From Streptomyces profundus (GTDB lineage Bacteria > Actinomycetota > Actinomycetes > Streptomycetales > Streptomycetaceae), in contig NZ_CP082362.1 in NCBI RefSeq assembly GCF_020740535.1, positions 930,001 to 994,000 of the forward strand: a stretch of DNA of 64,000 nt. Direction: 5' to 3'. The translations under genes were made by a program, and so were the position numbers. Of this stretch, positions 58,221-64,000 are shown piece after piece. How positions within the stretch are numbered: the first letter of the stretch is position 1; every line of letters starts with the position of its first letter. The notes beneath the pieces are model-generated. The model ran no database searches and had not been told where the DNA came from. It saw only the letters and a program-made list of their open reading frames with translations.

Positions 58221-59375
58221 CTACGAGTCGTTATGTGTCCCCGGGACCGCCCAGGGGGCGCCCAGCTCGGAGTAGAGCGCCAGCCGGTCGGCGCCGTCAG
58301 CGGTCAGCTGGTCGATGCCGGGCAGCACCCGGCGCGGCCCGTGTTCGCCCCGTTCCACCCGCCAGTGCTCCGGCGCCAACCGCACGGGGTCGGGGGCGGT
58401 GCGGACCGCCTCGACCAGCCGCATGAAGCCGCCGGTCCGCTCGGGCGGCACCAACAGCGGTACGCCCTCCCGCAGATGGGCGACCAGGTTGGCCAGCAGG
58501 TCGGTACGGGGGTGCTCGGTGGTCACCGGCGGCCGGCCGCGCCGTTCCAGCAGCACCCGGTCGGCCTTGTACCAGAAGGTGATCCGGCCCTCCTCCCCGT
58601 GCACCACCACGGAGGGCTCCCCCGGCCGTTCGGCGCAGAGCGTCACCGCCGTGACGATCTGACCGCCGGCGGTGGTGCGGAGCCGGGCGCAGGAGGTGTC
58701 GTCCGCCGCGATGTCGTTGATCCGGAACAGCTCAAGCTCGATCCCGGCCAGATCGTCGGCCCGGTCGGCGTCGGCGATCCGCAGCGCGGTGGCCACGGCG
58801 TGGGCGAGGGGATTGGTGAGCACCCCGTCCACGACGTCCCGACCGTCGAGACGGCGCAGTCCGCCCCAGGGCGCGCGCCGCCAGTACGCCTCCTCGCGCA
58901 CCCAGGCGCCGACCGCGCCAAGGCCGGTGACCCGACCGATCGCTCCCTCCGCGATCAGGCCCCTGATGTGTTCGATCGCGCCGGAGCCCAGCGACTGGAA
59001 GCCGATCTGACAGGCGGTGCCGGCCTCCTCCAGGCCCCGCCGCAGCTGGTGGAAGGCGTCGAGCGAGGGGGTGGGCGGCTTCTCCAGCAGCAGGTGCACG
59101 CCCCGCGCGGCGGCGATCAGGCCCAGTTCGGCGTGCGTGTGGATGGGGGTGCAGACGATCGCGACCTCGGCACCCGTGCGATCCAGCAGCGCGGCCAGGT
59201 CGTCGGACTGCTCCGGGCTGCCGAGACCTTCGAGTTCCTCCGGTGCCAGCGGCGTCAACTCACAGACGCCGACCAGCCGGACCAGTCCCGCGGCGGTCAA
59301 CCGCCGGATGTTGGACAGGTGCCAGTGACCGTGCCCTCGGGCACCGGCCAGCACCAGCGTGACGGGGCCGCTCAT
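58221..59375 (-). CDS. Gfo/Idh/MocA family oxidoreductase
   Basis: The 384-residue NAD(P)-dependent sugar oxidoreductase has the Rossmann start VLAGARGHGHWHL, the EKPPTPS motif (EKP) and VVCTPIHTHAELGL in the cofactor fold. ATG at 59375 overlaps the permease stop (ATGA). In this operon it may oxidise a sugar or act on a sugar acid before the dehydratases. Substrate is not determinable from sequence. Confidence 0.9.
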   Translation of the reverse strand: MSGPVTLVLAGARGHGHWHLSNIRRLTAAGLVRLVGVCELTPLAPEELEGLGSPEQSDDLAALLDRTGAEVAIVCTPIHTHAELGLIAAARGVHLLLEKPPTPSLDAFHQLRRGLEEAGTACQIGFQSLGSGAIEHIRGLIAEGAIGRVTGLGAVGAWVREEAYWRRAPWGGLRRLDGRDVVDGVLTNPLAHAVATALRIADADRADDLAGIELELFRINDIAADDTSCARLRTTAGGQIVTAVTLCAERPGEPSVVVHGEEGRITFWYKADRVLLERRGRPPVTTEHPRTDLLANLVAHLREGVPLLVPPERTGGFMRLVEAVRTAPDPVRLAPEHWRVERGEHGPRRVLPGIDQLTADGADRLALYSELGAPWAVPGTHNDS

Positions 59376-60265
59376 CCCTTGACCGCCCCCGCGCTGAAGC
59401 CGGTGATCAACCAGCGCTGGATAAAGGCGAACACGATCACCACCGGCACCGCGGCCACCACACCGCCGGCGGCCAGCGCGCCCAGATCGACGCTGTCCGA
59501 GCCGAGCAGGGAGTTGAGCCCCACCGGAATCGTCTGCTTGTCCTGCGAGTTGAGGAACATCAGCGCGAACAGGAAATGGTTCCAGCTGTGCACGAAGGCG
59601 AAGGAACCCACCGCGATCAACCCGGGACGCAGCAGCGGCAACACCACGGCGAGAAAGGCCCGAAGGCGGCTGCATCCATCCACCCAGGCGGCTTCCTCAA
59701 GGGAGGGCGGCACATTGCGGATGAAGCCACTGATCAGAATCATCGAAAGCGGCAGCTGGAACACCGTCTCGGCGAGGATCACGCTCCACAGGGAGTTCAA
59801 CAGCTGTAGTTCGCGGAAGATCTCGAAGAGCGGCACCAGCATGAGCGCGCCCGGGATGAACTGCGAGCAGAGCAGCGCCAACATGAACGGCATCCGCATC
59901 CGGAACTTGAACCTGGCCAGCGCATAGCCGCCGGAGAGGGCCACCAGCAGGGTCATCAGCATCGAGGCGATACCGACGTACATGCTGTTGATGAAGTAGG
60001 TGTCGAACCCGCGCTCGTTCCACACCTTGGCGAAGTGTTCCCCGGTGATGGGCCAGGGCACCAGCGAGTCCGAGCCCGGCTCGCGCAGCGCGAACAGCAC
60101 CATCCAGTAGAACGGGATCAGCGTGAACAGCAGGTAGACCCCGAGCGGGACATAGATCTGCCAACGCGGCGGCTCGTCCAGGGACCTGCGCCTCCTGCGC
60201 CTGGAGACCGGCGGGGACGCGGGCGGGGCGGAGGCTTCCTTCGACTCCGTGAGTGCGGCGGTCAC
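59372..60265 (-). CDS. Sugar ABC permease, MalG type (pectate/sugar-acid operon)
   Basis: The 297-residue permease has six helices and the EAA-loop SLEEAAWVDGCSRLRAFLAVVLP. GTG at 60265 overlaps the preceding permease stop (GTGA), and its stop overlaps the Gfo/Idh start. It works with the MalF-type permease upstream and the binding protein downstream; the ATPase is not local. Confidence 0.94.
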   Translation of the reverse strand: MTAALTESKEASAPPASPPVSRRRRRRSLDEPPRWQIYVPLGVYLLFTLIPFYWMVLFALREPGSDSLVPWPITGEHFAKVWNERGFDTYFINSMYVGIASMLMTLLVALSGGYALARFKFRMRMPFMLALLCSQFIPGALMLVPLFEIFRELQLLNSLWSVILAETVFQLPLSMILISGFIRNVPPSLEEAAWVDGCSRLRAFLAVVLPLLRPGLIAVGSFAFVHSWNHFLFALMFLNSQDKQTIPVGLNSLLGSDSVDLGALAAGGVVAAVPVVIVFAFIQRWLITGFSAGAVKG

Positions 60266-61188
60266 TTGTCGTCGCCTCCGAACTTGCTCAGGCGCAGATA
60301 GACGATCGAACAGAAGAGGAGAATCACGAAGGCCACCGTGGTCAACGCCGCCGCATAACCGAACTCGTTACCGTGGATTCCGGTCTGGGCCACATAGAGG
60401 GGTAGCGTCGTGGTCGATCCCGCTGGCCCCCCGTTGGTCAGGGTGTAGAGCAGGTCCACGTTGTTGAACTCCCAGACCGCGCGCAACAGGGTGGAGAGCA
60501 CGATGGCGTCCCGCAGATGCGGCAGAGTGATATGGAAGAACTGCCGGATCCGGCTCGCCCCGTCCACCGAGGCCGCCTCGTAGAGGTCCTTGGAGACCGA
60601 CTGGAGATCGGCCAGGATCAGAATGGCGAAGAACGGTACACCGCGCCATAGTTCGGCGATCACCGCCCCCCAGAAGGCCGTTCCCGGATTGGCCAGGACC
60701 GATGTTCCGTACTCCCCGATTCCGGCATCCGCCAGATAGCGGCTCAGCCCGGTCGAGGGGTTGTAGAGAAGAATCCAGATGGTGCTGGTCAACACCCCGG
60801 AGACCGCCCAGGGAGAGAAGACCAGCGCGCGGGCGACTCCTCGGCCGACAAAGGTCTGATTGATGATCAGGGCCAGTGCCAGACCGAAGACCAGCTGGAG
60901 CGAGACCTCCACCAGCACCCATCGGGCGCTGAAGATGAGCGTGTCCCAGAAGAACGGGTCGTCGGTGAAGATCTCCCGGAAGTTGTCCAGACCGGCGAAC
61001 CCGTTTCGCCAGGGCTTGGTGACGTTGTAGTTCTGAAGGCTGTAGTAGATGACGCTGATGATCGGGTAGGCGATGAAGCCCAGCATCAGAAGACCGGCGG
61101 GCGCGAGCAGCAGGTAGGGCAGCGAACGTGGGGAACGTCCGGCACGGCGGCGCCGCGGCCGGGTCCGTTCCCTTACGGCGTCGGCCAT
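60262..61188 (-). CDS. Sugar ABC permease, MalF type (pectate/sugar-acid operon)
   Basis: The 308-residue permease has an Arg-rich N-terminus, six helices and the EAA-loop DLYEAASVDGASRIRQFFHITLP. ATG at 61188 is the natural start. A LacI-type palindrome lies 36-49 bases upstream, which may start a separate transcript for the transport genes. Confidence 0.94.
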   Translation of the reverse strand: MADAVRERTRPRRRRAGRSPRSLPYLLLAPAGLLMLGFIAYPIISVIYYSLQNYNVTKPWRNGFAGLDNFREIFTDDPFFWDTLIFSARWVLVEVSLQLVFGLALALIINQTFVGRGVARALVFSPWAVSGVLTSTIWILLYNPSTGLSRYLADAGIGEYGTSVLANPGTAFWGAVIAELWRGVPFFAILILADLQSVSKDLYEAASVDGASRIRQFFHITLPHLRDAIVLSTLLRAVWEFNNVDLLYTLTNGGPAGSTTTLPLYVAQTGIHGNEFGYAAALTTVAFVILLFCSIVYLRLSKFGGDDK

Positions 61189-61223
61189 GACCGCTTCTCC
61201 GTTCTCGACGGGCGGCAAGCGCG

Positions 61224-61237
61224 TGGAAGCGCTCCCG
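61224..61237. promoter_or_regulatory. LacI-type operator upstream of the permease gene
   Basis: TGGAAGCGCTCCCG resembles the GGAAGCGCTTCC-type palindrome bound by LacI-family regulators in Streptomyces. It lies between the IlvD/Edd stop and the permease start. Confidence 0.55.
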
Positions 61238-61300
61238 CGAGGGGGTGGCGAAACCCCGGGTCGGTTGTGGACGGGGCGGATCGGGTCCCGATCCGCCGGG

Positions 61301-63079
61301 CTAGCCCGCGTAGGGCTCGGGGACCTCTCCCTCCCGGGAGAGGAAGGCGAAGTCGCAGCCGGTGTCGGCCTGGGTGATGTGGTCCTGGTAGAGCGCCCCG
61401 AAGCCTCGGCCGTAGCGAGGCCCCGGCGGGGTCCACGCCGCCCGGCGACGGTCCAGCTCGATGTCGTCGATCTCAAGACGCAGCGTGCGCGTGGACACGT
61501 CGAGGGTGATCAGATCGCCGTCCTGGACCAGGGCGAGCGGCCCGCCCACGTGCGATTCGGGCGCGATATGCAGCACGCAGGCGCCATAGCTGGTGCCGCT
61601 CATCCTGGCGTCGGAGAGGCGCACCATGTCGGTGACGCCCTGTTTCAGCAGATAGTCGGGGATGGGCAACATCCCGTACTCCGGCATGCCGGGACCGCCC
61701 AGCGGGCCGGAGCCGCGCAGCACCAGCACGCTGTCCCTGGTGATACCGAGGGCCGGTTCGTTGATGGTGGCCTGCATGGTGCGGTAGTCGTCGAACACCA
61801 CGGCGGGGCCTGTGTGTCGATGGAGCCTCGGATCGGCGGAGATGTGCTTGATCACCGCGCCGTCGGGGGCCAGGTTGCCGTGCAGCACCGCCAACCCGCC
61901 CTGGTCGGCGAGGGATTTGTCCGAGGTCCTGATCACCTCGGCGTCATGGGTGGCGGCGCCGGCCAGCTGCTCCCGCAGCGAGTCATGGGCCACGGTCGGC
62001 CGATCCAGGTGCAGTTGCTCCTCGCCCAGCCGGGCGAGGAGCGTGGGCAGCCCGCCGGCGTAGTAGAAGTCCTCCATCAGGAAGCGGCCCCCGGGCCGCA
62101 CATCGGCCAGCACCGGAACTCGGCGGGCGATCCGGTCGAAGTCGGCCAGGCTCAGGGGGACATGGGATCGCCCCGCCATCGCGATCAGATGGATCACGGC
62201 GTTGGTCGAGCCACCCAGCGCCAACACGGTGGTCACCGCGTCCTCGTACGCCTCGGCGGTGAGGAAACGGGAGAGCCTGGCGTCCGTCCAGACCAGCTCG
62301 ACGATCCGCCGGCCCGCCGAGGCGGCCATCCGGCTGTGCGCCGAGTCCACCGCCGGGATGGCCGCGGCACCCGGCATGGTCACGCCGAGCGCCTCCGCCG
62401 CCGAGGCCATGGTGGACGCGGTGCCCATGGTCATACAGGTGCCGGGCGAGCGGGCCAGCCCGCACTCCAGCTCCGAAAGCTCCTGGTCACCGATCCGCCC
62501 GGCCCGCTTCTCGTCCCAGTACTTCCACATGTCGGTACCCGAGCCCAGCGTCTCGCCACGCCAGTGGCCGCGCAGCATCGGCCCCGCCGGCACGAAGATC
62601 GTCGGCAGGTCGGCGCTGGCCGCGCCCATCAGCAGCGCCGGAGTCGTCTTGTCGCAGCCGCCCAACAGCACCGCGCCATCCACCGGATAGGAGCGGAGCA
62701 GTTCCTCGGTCTCCAGCGAGAGCAGATTGCGGTAGAGCATCGGAGTCGGCTTCTGGAACGTCTCCGAGAGGGTCGCGACCGGGAACTCCAGCGGGAATCC
62801 GCCGGCCTGCCAGACCCCCCGTTTCACGGCTTCGGCCCGTTCCCGCAGGTGTTGGTGGCACGGGTTGATATCCGACCAGGTGTTCACGATCGCGATCACC
62901 GGCTTGCCGAGGTGCTCCTCGGGCAGATAGCCGAGCTGCCTGGTCCGCGCGCGGTGGCTGAACGAGCGGAGCCCGTCGGTGCCGTACCACTGGTGGCTGC
63001 GCAACTCCTCGCTGGTCAAACGTCGTTGACTGTCGCCCGGTCCGTTCGGGGACCGCGTCGGCTCCGCGTCGGCGCTCAT
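61301..63079 (-). CDS. IlvD/Edd family sugar-acid dehydratase (L-arabonate dehydratase-like)
   Basis: The ~592-residue Fe-S dehydratase carries cluster cysteines in INPCHQHL, LGGCDKTTP and PGTCMTMGTAS. Blocks such as YRNLLSLETEELLRSYP and LLMGAASADLP point to the sugar-acid branch (L-arabonate, D-xylonate or galactonate dehydratase) rather than IlvD of branched-chain synthesis. ATG at 63079 overlaps the DapA-like stop (ATGA). With the DapA-like enzyme upstream and the dehydrogenase at 42241 it could form an oxidative pentose-acid route. Confidence 0.92.
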   Translation of the reverse strand: MSADAEPTRSPNGPGDSQRRLTSEELRSHQWYGTDGLRSFSHRARTRQLGYLPEEHLGKPVIAIVNTWSDINPCHQHLRERAEAVKRGVWQAGGFPLEFPVATLSETFQKPTPMLYRNLLSLETEELLRSYPVDGAVLLGGCDKTTPALLMGAASADLPTIFVPAGPMLRGHWRGETLGSGTDMWKYWDEKRAGRIGDQELSELECGLARSPGTCMTMGTASTMASAAEALGVTMPGAAAIPAVDSAHSRMAASAGRRIVELVWTDARLSRFLTAEAYEDAVTTVLALGGSTNAVIHLIAMAGRSHVPLSLADFDRIARRVPVLADVRPGGRFLMEDFYYAGGLPTLLARLGEEQLHLDRPTVAHDSLREQLAGAATHDAEVIRTSDKSLADQGGLAVLHGNLAPDGAVIKHISADPRLHRHTGPAVVFDDYRTMQATINEPALGITRDSVLVLRGSGPLGGPGMPEYGMLPIPDYLLKQGVTDMVRLSDARMSGTSYGACVLHIAPESHVGGPLALVQDGDLITLDVSTRTLRLEIDDIELDRRRAAWTPPGPRYGRGFGALYQDHITQADTGCDFAFLSREGEVPEPYAG

Positions 63080-63993
63080 GGCAGCTCCCACCCTTCCACC
63101 ATCGCCGCGACATCGGCGCGGTCCTCGGGGGCCAACACCGAACTGGGCGGGCGCACATCGCGACGGCAGAGGTCGAGCGCGGCCAGCGCCTCCTTCACCA
63201 CGGTCACGTTGTTCGCCGACTGGTCCCGCGCGCGCAGTTCCTCGAAGGGCCGGATCAGCTCCCAGACCCGCATCGCCGCCCGGTAGTCGCCGGCGCGCAG
63301 CGCGTCCCGCATGGCGAGGGAGACCGCGGGCGCCACATTGACCAGGCCCGAGGTGAACCCGGTGGCGCCCGAGGCGAAGTAGGAGGGCGCGGAGAGTTCG
63401 GCCAGGCCAGCCACCCAGACGAAACGTTCCAGCCCCGCGTCCCGCGCGACCGAGGCGAAGCGCACCGGATCGGGCACCGCGTACTTCACCCCGATCACAT
63501 TGGGGCAGTCGGCGCCGAGCCGGGCGATCGTCGCCCCCTCGATGGCCGGGTTGCGGACATAGGGCACCACGCCCACCTCGGGGACGGCGTCCGCGATGGC
63601 GCGGTGATAGGCCAGCCAACCCTCCTGGGAGACATAGGGGTGAACCGGCTGGTGCACCATCACCATCTGGGCCCCCGCCGCGCGCGCCTCCAACGAGGCG
63701 GAGACGGCGGTGCCCACGTCCTGCCCCACCCCGACCAGGATCTGCGCCCCACTGCCGGCCTCGGCGACCTCGGCCACCGTCAGCACGACCTCGATCTGGC
63801 GCTCCTCGGCGGTGAGCGAGTAGAACTCACTGGTGTTGCCGTTGGGGGTAAGCGCTTGCACGCCGGACGTCAGAAGACGCCGCAGCAGCACGCGATAACT
63901 CTCCTGATCGAACCGGTCGTTCTCGGTAAACGGGGTGACGGGAATCGCCACCACATCCGCCAACGCCTCGCGTTGTCGAGCGAAATCGCTCAT
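63076..63993 (-). CDS. DHDPS-family lyase/dehydratase for a keto-deoxy sugar acid
   Basis: The 305-residue protein of the dihydrodipicolinate synthase family has VVAIPVTPFTENDRFD at the start, PNGNTSEFY and the Schiff-base Lys in VIGVKYAVPDP. Coupling to the IlvD/Edd gene (ATGA) suggests it acts on the 2-keto-3-deoxy product, as a dehydratase or aldolase. It is the first gene seen of the operon, close to the window edge; a regulator may lie beyond. ATG at 63993. Confidence 0.9.
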   Translation of the reverse strand: MSDFARQREALADVVAIPVTPFTENDRFDQESYRVLLRRLLTSGVQALTPNGNTSEFYSLTAEERQIEVVLTVAEVAEAGSGAQILVGVGQDVGTAVSASLEARAAGAQMVMVHQPVHPYVSQEGWLAYHRAIADAVPEVGVVPYVRNPAIEGATIARLGADCPNVIGVKYAVPDPVRFASVARDAGLERFVWVAGLAELSAPSYFASGATGFTSGLVNVAPAVSLAMRDALRAGDYRAAMRVWELIRPFEELRARDQSANNVTVVKEALAALDLCRRDVRPPSSVLAPEDRADVAAMVEGWELP

Positions 63994-64000
63994 GACCGCC

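Noticed and set aside
63848..63859. GTAAGCGCTTGC as a LacI operator
   Set aside because: It lies inside the DapA-like coding region near codon 48 and encodes conserved residues; most likely coincidence.

Overview
This window is a chromosomal segment of a high-GC actinomycete, almost certainly a Streptomyces or close relative. The evidence is the very high G+C, frequent GTG starts, the small actinobacterial nucleoid protein Gbn, a class-E-type sortase substrate (LAETG), an ect operon with ectD, and sugar ABC importers that lack their own ATPase. From memory, the order of the first ~16 kb (enoyl-CoA hydratase, gbn, ABC-F, pit, LAETG protein, ectABCD) resembles the S. coelicolor SCO1838-SCO1867 interval. 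I did not check this.

Layout. 1-8.2 kb: partial crotonase, gbn with a cluster of GATC sites upstream, an ABC-F ATPase, an unknown protein, an alpha/beta hydrolase, a class II aldolase, and a Pit phosphate transporter with a small membrane partner behind a PHO-box-like repeat. 8.2-12.0 kb: LAETG surface protein, amidohydrolase, and a SigE-family sigma factor with a membrane partner. 12.0-15.9 kb: ectABCD, making ectoine and hydroxyectoine, closed by a strong hairpin. 15.9-22.3 kb: a tightly coupled minus-strand operon of the poorly understood STM4015-STM4014-STM4013-STM4012-STM4011 families followed by a split RibD-like reductase and deaminase. A small protein and a DUF6745-like gene diverge from it. 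This is the best candidate for an undescribed system.

24.1-31.9 kb: a galactan locus (GH53 endo-galactanase, GH42 beta-galactosidase, sugar ABC importer, LacI regulator) with two matching LacI-type operators. 31.9-42.1 kb: a mixed stretch with an F420/PPOX-type protein, a large LAGTG-anchored protein overlapping tail-to-tail with an NmrA-like gene, a TetR regulator, an internally deleted HAD gene, a secreted calcium-motif protein, MerR, quinone oxidoreductase and PhoX. 42.2-50.0 kb: 2-oxoglutarate semialdehyde dehydrogenase, IclR, Nudix, purine permease, an unknown TIM-barrel-like protein, 5-dehydro-4-deoxyglucarate dehydratase and uronate dehydrogenase, which are parts of the oxidative uronate route. 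50.0-53.1 kb: a cysteine-ended leader peptide before two flavin monooxygenases, suggesting sulfur scavenging. 53.1-54.0 kb: a noncoding ~117-bp tandem repeat array. 54.1-64.0 kb: an operon with a DapA-like aldolase/dehydratase, an IlvD/Edd sugar-acid dehydratase, a sugar importer, a Gfo/Idh oxidoreductase, a PL1 pectate lyase and a serine hydrolase.

Together, three loci (galactan, uronate and sugar-acid/pectate) make the right half of the window a pectin and plant-polysaccharide utilisation region. Their intermediates could converge on 2-oxoglutarate through the single semialdehyde dehydrogenase. No tRNA, rRNA, CRISPR array, IS element or prophage was seen.
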